Source: VRUE01 sp963753585 (GTDB lineage: Bacteria; Actinomycetota; Thermoleophilia; Solirubrobacterales; 70-9). From it: DNA of 64,000 nucleotides. Of the stretch, positions 51,956 through 60,828 are shown in pieces (position 1 is the stretch's first letter; every line of letters starts with the position of its first letter). The translations under genes and the position numbers were made by a program. Under the pieces are notes generated by a model. The model made no database searches and was not told the DNA's origin. It saw only the letters and a list, made by a program, of their open reading frames with translations. The stretch spans positions 1,178,001 to 1,242,000 of the forward strand of contig CAVWCU010000001.1 in NCBI GenBank assembly GCA_963753585.1, given 5' to 3'.

Positions 51956-53584
51956 TCACGCTGTCGCAGTCTCCTTCTCGGCCTCTTCGACTCGACTGGG
52001 CCGCGCCCGCTCCTCCTCGGACTTGACGCGGTCGGACTCGCCGGCCTCGACCGGGTCGCCGTGCTCGTCGAAGTCGGCACCGAAGTCGTCGACGAACTCG
52101 GCGATCGCGGCGCCGAGCTCCTTCTCGTCGTCCTCCTCCAGCTTGCCGGTGTCCGAGATCCGCTTCAGCAGGTCGGCCTTCTCGGCGTGGAGGCGGATCT
52201 TCAGGTCGCCGAGGAACTCGCCCACCCGCTCGGTCTTGATCCGGTCGAGGAAGCCGCCGGTGCCCGAGTAGATCGCGGCGACCTGGTCTGCCACCTCGAG
52301 CGGTTCGCGCTCTTTCTGCTTGAGCAGCTCGACCAGCCTTTCGCCGCGGTTGAGCGTCTTCTGCGTCTCGGGGTCGAGCTCGGAGCCGAACTGGGCGAAG
52401 GCCTCCAGGTCGCGGTACTGGGAGAGGTCGAGGCGCAGCTTGCCGGCGACCTTCTTCATCGCCTTGGTCTGCGCGTTGCCGCCCACCCGCGAGACCGAGA
52501 TGCCGACGTTGATCGCCGGCCGCACACCCGAGTAGAAGAGGTCGGACTCGAGGAAGATCTGGCCGTCGGTGATCGAGATCACGTTGGTCGGGATATAGGC
52601 CGAGACGTCGCTGGCCTGGGTCTCGATGATCGGCAGCGCCGTCAGCGAGCCGCCGCCGAGGTCGTCGTTGAGCTTCACCGCCCGCTCCAGCAGGCGCGAG
52701 TGCAGGTAGAAGACGTCACCCGGGTAGGCCTCGCGACCCGGCGGGCGCCGCAGCAGCAGCGACATCTGGCGGTAGGCGTAGGCGTGCTTGGTGAGGTCGT
52801 CGTAGACGCAGAGAGCGGCTTTGCCGTTGTAGAGGAAGTGCTCGCCCATCGCGCAGCCCGCGTAGGGGGCGATGAACTTGATCGGGGCCGCCTCGTCGGC
52901 GGGAGCGGCGACGATGATCGTATTCTCCATCGCGCCGTTCTCCTCCAGCACCTGCTTGAGCTGGACGACCGTCGACATCTTCTGCCCGATCGCGACGTAG
53001 ATGCAGACCATGTCCTTGTCGCGGTTGTTGATGATCGTGTCGATCGCGATCGCCGTCTTGCCGGTCTGGCGGTCGCCGATGATCAGCTCTCGCTGGCCAC
53101 GGCCGATCGGGATCATCCCGTCGATCGACATCAGGCCGGTCTGCACCGGTTCGGTCACCGGCTGGCGCTGGACCACGCCGGGGGCCTTGAACTCGGCCGG
53201 GCGGGTCTGCGTCGTCGCGACTTCGCCCTTGTCGTCGAGCGGGCGGCCGAGCGGGTCGACCATGCGGCCCAACAGCTCGTCGCCGACGGGGATCCGCAGC
53301 AGGTGGCCGGTGCGCTTGACCGTGTCACCCTCGACGACCTTGTCCCACTCGCCGAAGAGCACCGCGCCGACGTTGTCGGCCTCGAGGTTGAGGGCGAGGC
53401 CGGTGACGCCGTGGGGCAGCTCGAGCATCTCGAGCGCCATGCAATTGTCGAGGCCGTGGATGCGGGCGATTCCGTCGGCGACCGAGAGCACGGTGCCGAC
53501 CTCGGCCAGGTCGGCCGACTCGGTGTCCAGTCCCTCGATCCTCTCGCGGAGGATTGATGCAATCTCGTCGGGCTTGATTTCCAT
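51956..53584 (-). CDS. atpA: ATP synthase F1 alpha subunit
   Basis: The non-catalytic nucleotide-binding subunit. The 542-residue protein has the P-loop GDRQTGKTAIAIDTIIN, the PGREAYPGDVFYLHSRLLERA segment, the signature PAINVGISVSRVGGNAQ and the arginine finger region (SVSRVGG). A charged C-terminal extension of about 30 residues (DPVEAGESDRVKSEEERARPSRVEEAEKE) goes beyond the usual end. It is 18 bases downstream of atpH. Confidence 0.98.
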   Translation of the reverse strand: MEIKPDEIASILRERIEGLDTESADLAEVGTVLSVADGIARIHGLDNCMALEMLELPHGVTGLALNLEADNVGAVLFGEWDKVVEGDTVKRTGHLLRIPVGDELLGRMVDPLGRPLDDKGEVATTQTRPAEFKAPGVVQRQPVTEPVQTGLMSIDGMIPIGRGQRELIIGDRQTGKTAIAIDTIINNRDKDMVCIYVAIGQKMSTVVQLKQVLEENGAMENTIIVAAPADEAAPIKFIAPYAGCAMGEHFLYNGKAALCVYDDLTKHAYAYRQMSLLLRRPPGREAYPGDVFYLHSRLLERAVKLNDDLGGGSLTALPIIETQASDVSAYIPTNVISITDGQIFLESDLFYSGVRPAINVGISVSRVGGNAQTKAMKKVAGKLRLDLSQYRDLEAFAQFGSELDPETQKTLNRGERLVELLKQKEREPLEVADQVAAIYSGTGGFLDRIKTERVGEFLGDLKIRLHAEKADLLKRISDTGKLEEDDEKELGAAIAEFVDDFGADFDEHGDPVEAGESDRVKSEEERARPSRVEEAEKETATA

Positions 53585-53602
53585 CGGGTGCTCTCTGCCT
53601 CC

Positions 53603-54136
53603 TTACGCCGCCTGGGCGACGCTCTTTCGAAGTTTCTCCAAGCGAGCGCGGATGCTCGCGTCGAGGATCTTGTTGCCCACCTGCAGGACTATTCCACCGA
53701 GGATCTCGTCGTCGACCCGGCTGGCCAACTCGACCTTCTGGCCGGTCTGTCGCTCGATCTCCTCGCCGACCTTCTCGACCACCGCCCGGTCCAGCGGGAC
53801 GGCGCTGGTCACGGTCACGTCGATGCGCCGGTTCTCATGCTTCCAGAGCTCGTCGAGCTCACGGCGGATGCGGAAGACCTCCGGCATCCGCCCCTTCTCG
53901 ATAAGCAGCTCGAGGAAGTTGAGCAGCTCGGGGTCGGCGCCGGAAACCGCGCGCCTCAGCCCGGCTGACTTCTCCGCCGAGGAGAAGTAGGGGCTGAAGA
54001 AGAAGACCTGCAGCTCGCGGTCTCCGTCGACCGCGTCGGCGAACTGGGCAAGTTCGTCGCGAACCGCGTCGAGCTTGCCCTTCTCCCTGGCCACGTCGAA
54101 GAGGGCCTCGGCGTATACGCGAGCTGCCTCGGACAT
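53603..54136 (-). CDS. atpH: ATP synthase F1 delta subunit
   Basis: The peripheral stalk cap that joins F1 alpha to the b subunits. The start is ATG 54136, which overlaps the atpF TGA by one base (TGATG); the protein begins MSEAARVYAEALFDVAREKGKLDAVRDEL and has 177 residues. The C-terminal domain shows EVTSAVPLD-like VTVTSAVPLDRAVVEKVGEEIERQTGQKVELASRVDDEILGGIVLQVGNKILDASIRARLEKLR, the family signature. Upstream parts of the open frame are antisense-like and excluded. Confidence 0.95.
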   Translation of the reverse strand: MSEAARVYAEALFDVAREKGKLDAVRDELAQFADAVDGDRELQVFFFSPYFSSAEKSAGLRRAVSGADPELLNFLELLIEKGRMPEVFRIRRELDELWKHENRRIDVTVTSAVPLDRAVVEKVGEEIERQTGQKVELASRVDDEILGGIVLQVGNKILDASIRARLEKLRKSVAQAA

Positions 54137-54732
54137 CAGCTCCGCGACTCCTCCGCGCCGGAGAGGGCCGAGAAGTCGACCTCGCTGAGCGCCTCCTCGA
54201 CGAGGCGGCGCTGGTCCTCCTCGCCGAGGGACTTGCGGGTGACCTTCTCGGTCGCCAGCACGGTGAGGTCGGCGACCTCCTTGCGGATCTGCTCCAGCGA
54301 GCGCCGGGTCGCCGCATCGATCTCTCGCTGTGCGGCGGCCACGAGCTCCTCGCCCTTCTCCCTGCCGGCGGTTTTCGCCTCGGCCTCGGCCGTCTCGGCC
54401 GCCTTGCGGGCACGGGCCATGATGTCGTCGGCCTGCTCGCGCGCCTCGGTGAGGCGCTCGCGGTACTCGGCGAGCAGCTCGTCGGACTCCTTGCGCTGGC
54501 GTTCCGCCGCATCGATCGACTCGGCGATCGTCTTGGCGCGCTTGTCGAGCGCCTCCTGGATTTTCGGGAAGGCGACCTTGCTCAGCACCCACATGGTGAA
54601 GAGGAAGAGGACCAGCGTCCAGATCATCAGGCCGAGGCCCGGCGAGACCAGGAAGCTGCCGCCTTCTTCCTCGCCGTGAGCCGCCTCCTGGGCGAGGACT
54701 AGGAAGCCCGTTATGTCGGCAAAGAGCTCCAC
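54136..54732 (-). CDS. atpF: ATP synthase F0 b subunit
   Basis: The peripheral stalk. The 198-residue protein has one N-terminal membrane helix (GLGLMIWTLVLFLFTMWVLSKVAFPKI, about 33-58) followed by a long charged coiled coil rich in Glu, Ala and Lys and a C-terminal part that contacts delta. A short extracytoplasmic leader with HGEEEGGS precedes the helix. One b gene only is seen; there is no b-prime. It is 9 bases after atpE. Confidence 0.95.
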   Translation of the reverse strand: MELFADITGFLVLAQEAAHGEEEGGSFLVSPGLGLMIWTLVLFLFTMWVLSKVAFPKIQEALDKRAKTIAESIDAAERQRKESDELLAEYRERLTEAREQADDIMARARKAAETAEAEAKTAGREKGEELVAAAQREIDAATRRSLEQIRKEVADLTVLATEKVTRKSLGEEDQRRLVEEALSEVDFSALSGAEESRS

Positions 54733-54741
54733 GCGATCGAC

Positions 54742-55008
54742 CTAGAGGAAGAAGGCGATGAGGCCGAAGATGAAGGTGTAGAAGGCCACGGCCTCGGTAA
54801 GGGCGAAGCCGAGCCAGCGGATGCTCTGCAGCTCGTCTTTCATCTCGGGCTGACGGGCAACGGACTCGATCTCCTTGCCGAAGATGATGCCGATGCCGAT
54901 GCCGGCGCCGATTGAACCGAGACCGGCACCGACGCCGAGGGCGATCGCCTTGCCGGCGGATTCGATCCCTTCGTCGGAGATCGCGGCGACAACTGGGGAC
55001 AGGTCCAT
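54742..55008 (-). CDS. atpE: ATP synthase F0 c subunit
   Basis: The rotor ring protein, 88 residues, starting MDLSPVVAAISDEGIESAGKAIA. Helix 1 carries the packing motif GAGLGSIGAGIGIGIIFG, the loop has ARQPEMKDEL, and helix 2 has the ion-binding carboxylate Glu in GFALTEAVAFYTFIFGLIAFF. No polar partner pattern of sodium-binding c rings is evident, so proton coupling is likely. The start is placed at ATG 55008 by homology. Confidence 0.96.
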   Translation of the reverse strand: MDLSPVVAAISDEGIESAGKAIALGVGAGLGSIGAGIGIGIIFGKEIESVARQPEMKDELQSIRWLGFALTEAVAFYTFIFGLIAFFL

Positions 55009-55027
55009 GTGAGGTAGCGCTCCTTTT

Positions 55028-55936
55028 TCAGTGGCTGGCGGAGGTCGCTCCGCCGAGGTAGATAGCGGTAAGGGTCGAGAAGATAAATGCCTGCAGGGTG
55101 GCGATAAGGCCCACCTCGAGGATGAAGAAGAAGAAAGCCAGGGGGAAGGTGAGGGCGCCGAGCGCGGCGATGCCGAGCAGCACGGCGAGCCCACCGCCCA
55201 TGAAGAGCAGCAGCAGGTGGCCGGCGAGGATGTTGGCAAAGAGTCGCACCGAGAGCGAGATCAGCCGGGCGAAGTGGGAGATCGCCTCGATCACGAAGAT
55301 GAACGCCTTCGCGATCGGGTTCATCTCCTCGAGGCCGGGCGGCAGCCAGCTGGCCAGGTAGGGGATGAAACCCTTGGCCCGCACGCCTTCGACGTGGTAG
55401 GAGATCCAGACCACCAGGGTGAGGACGAGCGGGATCGAGAGGTTGGCGGTCGCGGCGTAGATCGCGAACGACGGGATCTCCAGGCCAAAGACGTCGACCG
55501 TGTGCTCGGTGTTTGTCGGCAGCGGCAGGAAGCCGATGATGTTCGAGAACCAGATCCAGAAGAAGAGCGCGGCGAGGAAGGGGAACCAGCGCGCGGCCGT
55601 GGCCGGGTCGAGGTTGCCGCCGGTGATGTTGTTCTTGGTCAGGTCGTAGGCGACCTCGATCGCGGTCTGCACCCGGTTCGGCTTCTGCTGCATCCGGCGC
55701 GAGATCCAGACCATCGTGAAGACCGTCAGCGCGCTGGCCAGGATCAGGTAGAGGACCGCCTTGTTGATGCTGAGGTCGATGCCACCGAGTTCCAACGAGA
55801 TCCACGGTTCGAGCTTGAACTCGTTCTGCGGCTGGAACGCTTCGTTCTTGCCGGAGCTGCCGAAGATCAGCAGCATCAGGATCGCGATCGCGAAGTAGGT
55901 GCCGAGGCCGATGAAGACCTTGGTTTTGGTCTTCAT
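55028..55936 (-). CDS. atpB: ATP synthase F0 a subunit
   Basis: The stator channel of F0. The 302-residue protein has six predicted helices, the essential arginine in SLSVRLFANILAGHLLLLF, and late polar residues in LEVGLIATLQAFIFSTLTAIYLG. The N-terminus has an extra helix and an extracytoplasmic loop (EAFQPQNEFKLEPWISLEL). The atpI-like stop overlaps its ATG by 4 bases. It is followed by atpE after 19 bases. Confidence 0.95.
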   Translation of the reverse strand: MKTKTKVFIGLGTYFAIAILMLLIFGSSGKNEAFQPQNEFKLEPWISLELGGIDLSINKAVLYLILASALTVFTMVWISRRMQQKPNRVQTAIEVAYDLTKNNITGGNLDPATAARWFPFLAALFFWIWFSNIIGFLPLPTNTEHTVDVFGLEIPSFAIYAATANLSIPLVLTLVVWISYHVEGVRAKGFIPYLASWLPPGLEEMNPIAKAFIFVIEAISHFARLISLSVRLFANILAGHLLLLFMGGGLAVLLGIAALGALTFPLAFFFFILEVGLIATLQAFIFSTLTAIYLGGATSASH

Positions 55937-56310
55937 GCCTTGCCCGCCTGCGGCTCTTCGTCGAAGAGGTGGGCGATGCCCTGGGCGGCGAGGGAGACGG
56001 TGAAGAGGACGGCGACGAGGACCGCCGAGGAGAGGCCCGCCTCCCGTTCGACGATCCCGGCAATCAGGACCACGGTCGCCATCAGCCCGACGCGGCCGAG
56101 CGTGGAGACCGCGACGGTCGCCATCGCCCGCTGCCGGTTCCCCGCCGCCAGTTCCCGGTTGGCTCGGCGCTCGGCGAGAGCCTGGATGCCGCGCTGGAGA
56201 AGCCAGACGCCGGCCCCGGCAGCGAAGCCGAGCATGGGCAGACCGCCGAGCAGGAAGACAGCCAGCGCGGCGGCTAGGACCACAAGGTCGACGTACTTGG
56301 GAGGGGACAT
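55933..56310 (-). CDS. AtpI-like small membrane protein
   Basis: A 125-residue membrane protein at the head of the ATP synthase operon. Four hydrophobic segments are seen (VDLVVLAAALAVFLLGGLPMLGFAAG, VGLMATVVLIAGIVE and AVLVAVLFTVSLAAQ among them) around a basic middle. The position and topology match the AtpI/UncI-type protein that helps c-ring assembly, but the sequence shows no firm signature. It overlaps atpB by 4 bases. The gap upstream, 56311-56414, probably carries the operon promoter. Confidence 0.65.
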   Translation of the reverse strand: MSPPKYVDLVVLAAALAVFLLGGLPMLGFAAGAGVWLLQRGIQALAERRANRELAAGNRQRAMATVAVSTLGRVGLMATVVLIAGIVEREAGLSSAVLVAVLFTVSLAAQGIAHLFDEEPQAGKA

Positions 56311-56414
56311 AAAAGGCGCCCGTCTTCGGTCAGCAGGCGGACTGGCGACTATATCCGAAAGGGCCGACGATCCGCTTTCTAGAGCCAGTTCGTGAGGCTT
56401 GTTACAACCTGTTA

Positions 56415-57641
56415 CTAACTCTCGCTGCGTTTGGGGTCGATCGCGCCGAACTCTCCCGTTTCCGGGTCGATCGCGGGGAAGGTCCCGGTCTCCAGCTCTT
56501 CCTCGACCGCGCGGTCGACCTCTTCGGTCGCCGGTGGCGGGGCGTGGGCCTGGCGCCGGGCACCGGCCACCTGGCGCAGGCGCACCCGGCGCAGCTTGAG
56601 GATCTCCAGCACGTAGACCAGGTAGACGCTGGTGGCAAGCGCGAGCAGGCCGAAGACGACGACCACGGCGGTCCAGAGCGCGTCGAAATGGCCGTGATCG
56701 TCGCTGTAGGGGACGAAGCGCAGGGCGAGGGCGAGGGCCGCGAGGGCGAGGGTCCAGCCGTAGAGGTAGGCCAGGGTACGGCGCTGCGAGAAGCCAACGT
56801 TGGCCATGCGGTGGTGGAAGTGCCAGGTGTCTGCCTGATAGATCGGCTGGCGGTACTTGAGCCGCTTGGCGACAACGAAGCCGGTGTCGAGGATCGGCAC
56901 CGCGAGCACAACCAGGGGGAAGACGAGGGCGACGACCGCGTTGGTCTTCAGCGCGCCCTGGACCGAGGCGACCGCGAGCAGATAGCCGAGCAGGTTGGAG
57001 CCGGTGTCACCCATGAAGCTCGAGGCAGGCGGGAAGCCGTGGCGGAGGAAGCCGAGGGCACCGCCCGCGGTCAACGCCGCCAGCACGCCGGCGGCGTTGC
57101 GGTCGAGTGAGAGGGCGATCACCGCCAGCGCGATCGCCGCGATCACGCAGACCCCGGCGGCCAGGCCGTCGACCCCGTCGAGGAAGTTGATCACGTTGAC
57201 CACGGCGACGATCCCGAGCACCGTCAGCGGGTAGGCGAGCCAGCCGAGCTCAAAGCCGCCGACGAAGGGCAGCGTCAGGACGTCGACGCGGACGCCGCCG
57301 ATGACCGGGATCAGCGCCGCGCCGACCTGGCCGGTCAGCTTGGGCAGTGCCGAGAGACCGCGCACGTCGTCGAGCACGCCAACCGCCGCGATTGCCGCCG
57401 CGCCGAGCAGGATCGAGCGAGTCTCGCCGTCGCCGGGCAGCCAGATCCAGCCCGCCACCTCGATCCCGGCGAAGATCGCCAGGCCGGAGAGCCGCGGCAT
57501 CGGCCGGTCGTGCAGGCCGCGTTCCTTGGGCATGTCGATCGCCCCGAGCCGATAGGCGAGGCGCTCGGCGTAGGGAACCGCCAGCCAGGCGATCGCGGCC
57601 GCTGCGAGAAAGGCGAGGACGGCGTCGGTTGTCGCTGCCAT
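56415..57641 (-). CDS. WecA/TagO-type undecaprenyl-phosphate glycosyl-1-phosphate transferase
   Basis: An integral membrane enzyme (408 residues, about 11 helices) that loads a HexNAc-1-phosphate on undecaprenyl phosphate and so starts glycan synthesis. Catalytic loops are visible: LGVLDD-type GVLDDVRGLSALPKLTGQ, VNVINFLDGVDGLAAGV, HGFPPASSFMGDTGSNLLGYLLA and the late HFHHRMANVGFSQRRT. A cytoplasmic acidic C-tail of 60 residues is unusual. The start is at ATG 57641 (MAATTDAVLAFLAAAA). The next gene upstream on the strand is DUF354, also a glycan-type protein. Confidence 0.9.
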   Translation of the reverse strand: MAATTDAVLAFLAAAAIAWLAVPYAERLAYRLGAIDMPKERGLHDRPMPRLSGLAIFAGIEVAGWIWLPGDGETRSILLGAAAIAAVGVLDDVRGLSALPKLTGQVGAALIPVIGGVRVDVLTLPFVGGFELGWLAYPLTVLGIVAVVNVINFLDGVDGLAAGVCVIAAIALAVIALSLDRNAAGVLAALTAGGALGFLRHGFPPASSFMGDTGSNLLGYLLAVASVQGALKTNAVVALVFPLVVLAVPILDTGFVVAKRLKYRQPIYQADTWHFHHRMANVGFSQRRTLAYLYGWTLALAALALALRFVPYSDDHGHFDALWTAVVVVFGLLALATSVYLVYVLEILKLRRVRLRQVAGARRQAHAPPPATEEVDRAVEEELETGTFPAIDPETGEFGAIDPKRSES

Positions 57642-57678
57642 ATCGCGGTGCCCCGAAGGAAAGGCGGGCGCGCCCAGG

Positions 57679-58695
57679 CTACTCGACGCCTGCGACAGCC
57701 CCCAGCACACCCTCGACGAGCAGCTCGGGATCGCGGCGATCGAGCACGCCGAGCGGCGTCTCACGCTTGCGCAGCGGCAGCTCGGCTGGGTCGCCGAGCA
57801 CGCGCATGCGCCCTGCCGCGATCAGGGCCTCGTCGACACCCCCCATGCGCCCGGCGAAGGTCGTGAAGACGGGCGTGCCGAGAGCCACCGCCTCGCGGTT
57901 CATCGTCCCCCCCGCGCTGACCACCAGATCGGCGTAGGCGATCAGGCTCTGCGCGTCGATCGCCCGCTCGGGCACGACCAGGTTGGCGGCCGCCAGCGCC
58001 CGCGCCTCGGCTCCCTGGTGATCGGTGCGCGGGATCACCACCGCCTGCACCCTCTCGGCCGCGGCGAGGTGGCGAATCGCCTCGCCGTAGAGGTCATTGC
58101 GGGCGTGGTACTCGGAAGTCTCAGGCGGCGGCCTGACGACGACGAGCACCTTCTCGCGATCGATCCCGAGCTCGTCCAGCACCGCGGTGTCGGGCTCGAA
58201 GTCGGCAAGGTAGTACTCCTCCTTCAGGCCCGGGTAGCGGACCAGCTTGCGCTCCTTGGCGCCGATTCGCCGCAACCGATCGAGCGGGATCGAGTCCGGG
58301 ACCAGCACGCGCCGGGAGAGCCGGAATGCGACCTGGCGCTGAACGCCCGCAAACTCGTAGTCCTGCATCTGCACCGAGGGGATGCGAAAGAGGGCTGAGA
58401 CGAGGGCGAGGTCGACGGAGCCGTGGGCGAGCGCAAAGTCTGGGCGCCGCGCCCAGACGAGCCGCGCCAGGGCCGCCGAGCGGCCGAGGAGGGCTCCGCC
58501 CTTCCTCAGACTCGAGGCGCCGGCGTGGCGTCCCACCAACTCATACGGGATGCCGAGGCGGTCGAGGACGCCGAGCGTCTGCCCGTACTCGCGCGCGGTG
58601 ACGAACACCTCGTGCCCGCGCGCCTCGAAGCGCTCGATCAGGGGTCGCAGAACCAGCGGGTGCGCCGCCGCCGTGCAATCGACCCAGACCAGCAT
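57679..58695 (-). CDS. DUF354 family glycosyltransferase-like protein
   Basis: A 338-residue protein with the DUF354 pattern, related in fold to UDP-GlcNAc 2-epimerase and GT-B enzymes. Segments are MLVWVDCTAAAHPLVLRPLIERFEARGHEVFVTAREY, FALAHGSVDLALVSALFRIPSVQMQDYEFAG, VVRPPPETSEYH and ADLVVSAGGTMNREAVALGTPVFTTFAGRMGGVD, the last resembling the nucleotide-sugar site of GT-B enzymes. The function is not established. It lies 37 bases before the WecA-type gene and 17 bases after glyA, so all three may share a transcript. Confidence 0.8.
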   Translation of the reverse strand: MLVWVDCTAAAHPLVLRPLIERFEARGHEVFVTAREYGQTLGVLDRLGIPYELVGRHAGASSLRKGGALLGRSAALARLVWARRPDFALAHGSVDLALVSALFRIPSVQMQDYEFAGVQRQVAFRLSRRVLVPDSIPLDRLRRIGAKERKLVRYPGLKEEYYLADFEPDTAVLDELGIDREKVLVVVRPPPETSEYHARNDLYGEAIRHLAAAERVQAVVIPRTDHQGAEARALAAANLVVPERAIDAQSLIAYADLVVSAGGTMNREAVALGTPVFTTFAGRMGGVDEALIAAGRMRVLGDPAELPLRKRETPLGVLDRRDPELLVEGVLGAVAGVE

Positions 58696-58712
58696 CTGGC
58701 GACCCTATTTGC

Positions 58713-59993
58713 TCAGACCGAGGCAGGCGAGAGCTGCGGGTACAGGGGGTGGCGATCCATCAGCGCCTTGGTGCGCTCGGCGAGGGCGCCTTTCTGGGAC
58801 TCGAAGCCTTCCGAGAGGGCGCTGGAGATGACCGAGGCGATCTCGGTCATGTCATCCTCGAGGAGGCCGCGAGTGGTCAGCGCCGGCGTGCCGATGCGCA
58901 GGCCCGAGGGATTCATCGGCGGCCGCGGGTCGAAGGGGATCGCGTTGCGGTTGACCGTTATGCCGACCGCCTCGAGCCGGTCCTCTGCGGTCTGGCCGTC
59001 CAGCCCGGTGGGGGTCAGGTCGACCAGGACCAGGTGAACGTCGGTGCCGCTGGTCAAGACGGGCACGCCGTTGGCTTCGAGGCCCGCGGCGAAAGCCTGC
59101 GCGTTGGCGATCGTCTGCCGCTGGCGCTGGCGGAACTGCTCGCTGGCGGCGATCCGCAGCGCCACCGCCTTGGCGGCGATCGTGTGCATCAGGGGGCCGC
59201 CCTGCTGACCGGGGAAGGTCGCTTTGTCGATCGCCTTGGCGTGCTCCTCCTTGCTCAGGATCATGCCGCTGCGCGGCCCGCATAGCGTCTTGTGGATCGT
59301 CGTCGTCACCACGTCGGCGTGTGGAACCGGGTTGGGATGCTCACCGGCAGCGACGAGGCCGGCGAAGTGAGCCATGTCGACCATCAGCTTGGCACCGACC
59401 GAGTCGGCGATCTGGCGGAAGGCGGCGAAGTCGAGCTGGCGCGGGTAGGCGGACCAGCCGGCGACGATCAGCGCCGGCTTGTGCTCCTGCGCCAGACGCT
59501 CGACCTCCTCCATGTCGACCCGGTAGTCCTCGCGGCTGACGTGGTAGGGCACGGGGTTGTAGAGCTTGCCGCTGACGTTGATCTTCATCCCGTGGCTGAG
59601 GTGGCCGCCGTGGTCGAGGGCGAGGCCGAGGAAGGTGTCGCCCGGTTCGAGCAGCGCCATATAAGCGGCGTTGTTGGCCTGGGCGCCGGCGTGCGGCTGG
59701 ACGTTGGCGTGCTCAGCGTCGAACAGCTCCCTGGCGCGGTCGATCGCCAGCTGCTCAGCGACGTCGACCTCCTCGCAGCCGCCGTAATAGCGACGGCCGG
59801 GATAGCCCTCCGCGTACTTGTTGGTCAGCACCGAGCCGACCGCGTCGAGCACCGCCTGCGGCACGAAGTTCTCCGAGGCGATCATCTCCAGCGTGCCCTG
59901 CTGGCGCTGCAGCTCGGCCTCGAGCACGGCGGCGATCGCCGGATCGACCTCGGCCAGCGGGGCTGTTTGGAAGTTCTCGGGAAGCTCGCCCAC
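58713..59993 (-). CDS. glyA: serine hydroxymethyltransferase
   Basis: A PLP enzyme that interconverts serine and glycine with tetrahydrofolate, the main one-carbon source. GTG 59993 gives 426 residues (MGELPENFQTAPLAEVDP). Conserved parts are IASENFVPQAVLDAVGSVLTNKYAEGYPGRRYYGG, MVDMAHFAGLVAAG, the PLP lysine in VVTTTIHKTLCGPRSGMIL, and the C-terminal GITVNRNAIPFDPRPPMNPSGLRIGTPALTTRG. It pairs metabolically with purU elsewhere in the window. It is divergent from the lysyl-oxidase-like gene with a 24-base gap. Confidence 0.96.
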   Translation of the reverse strand: MGELPENFQTAPLAEVDPAIAAVLEAELQRQQGTLEMIASENFVPQAVLDAVGSVLTNKYAEGYPGRRYYGGCEEVDVAEQLAIDRARELFDAEHANVQPHAGAQANNAAYMALLEPGDTFLGLALDHGGHLSHGMKINVSGKLYNPVPYHVSREDYRVDMEEVERLAQEHKPALIVAGWSAYPRQLDFAAFRQIADSVGAKLMVDMAHFAGLVAAGEHPNPVPHADVVTTTIHKTLCGPRSGMILSKEEHAKAIDKATFPGQQGGPLMHTIAAKAVALRIAASEQFRQRQRQTIANAQAFAAGLEANGVPVLTSGTDVHLVLVDLTPTGLDGQTAEDRLEAVGITVNRNAIPFDPRPPMNPSGLRIGTPALTTRGLLEDDMTEIASVISSALSEGFESQKGALAERTKALMDRHPLYPQLSPASV

Positions 59994-60017
59994 GGTCGGC
60001 CGACGATAGCAACGGTC

Positions 60018-60815
60018 ATGGATAACCTGAGCGCCGTGAGACGCTCCCTCTGGCTGTGCACGGCGGGTGTCTGCCTGGCACTGGCGGCCCCAGGCGCCGC
60101 CAGTGCTGCTGAAAACCCCTGCGAAGGTCCCGACGCGGCGACCTTGCTCTGTCCCGACCTGAAGGTCGGCCCGGCTGCCGATCTCTTCGTCGAGCACGGT
60201 GGCGGCCGTTACGGATACGGCGGTGGGGCGTTGCTGCACGCCGGCAACGACATCCGCTCCCGGGGCCGAGGGCCGATGGAGCTGCGCGGGCAGCGTTACA
60301 AGCGCAACTGGATGAGAGCGAACCAGGCCATCTACCGGGTCGGCGCCGGCGTGAGCATCTTCCGCACCGAGGCGAAACTCCACTTCTACAGCGTCGGCTA
60401 CGAATACGGCGGCTCCTACTGGAAGGTGCACGACCCGCTCAGCATGGAGATCTGGGCGCTGGGCGAGGACCGGCAACCGCTTGAGCGCGTGCGCAAGGGG
60501 CCCAAGGTCTTCTACTGCTTCCGCGACCTCGAGCGCACCCGCGCGATGAGCCACTCGCCGGGGCACCGCGTCTACCCCGCCTGCAGCCAGGACCCGAGTC
60601 GCCAGCGGGTCCGCCTCGGCACCTCGGTCGGCTGGTCGGACATCTACCCCTCCACCTACGACCGCCAGTGGGTCAACGTCAGCGGGCTACGCGGCTGCTT
60701 CGCGTTCGTGATGCGGGTTGACCCGGAGAACCTTTTGTTCGAGTCAAACGAGAGAAACAACCGGTCGGTGAGGGTCATACGACTGCCTTATCGGGACGGT
60801 CCGCAGAACTGCTGA
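60018..60815 (+). CDS. secreted lysyl-oxidase-like domain protein
   Basis: A 265-residue exported protein with signal peptide LWLCTAGVCLALAAPGAASA. The C-terminal half resembles the lysyl oxidase domain: YWKVHDPLSMEIWAL, a FYCFRDLERT segment, then the strong match GTSVGWSDIYPSTYDRQWVNVSGLRGCFAFVMRVDPENLLFESNERNNRSVRVIRLP. Canonical lysyl oxidases bind copper through a cluster of closely spaced histidines (HWHxxx); here only one His is seen in that place, so catalysis is doubtful and a structural or binding role is possible. Six cysteines remain for disulfides. It is followed by a 432-base region of hairpins. Confidence 0.7.
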   Translation: MDNLSAVRRSLWLCTAGVCLALAAPGAASAAENPCEGPDAATLLCPDLKVGPAADLFVEHGGGRYGYGGGALLHAGNDIRSRGRGPMELRGQRYKRNWMRANQAIYRVGAGVSIFRTEAKLHFYSVGYEYGGSYWKVHDPLSMEIWALGEDRQPLERVRKGPKVFYCFRDLERTRAMSHSPGHRVYPACSQDPSRQRVRLGTSVGWSDIYPSTYDRQWVNVSGLRGCFAFVMRVDPENLLFESNERNNRSVRVIRLPYRDGPQNC

Positions 60816-60828
60816 CGGTTGGTGTGGT

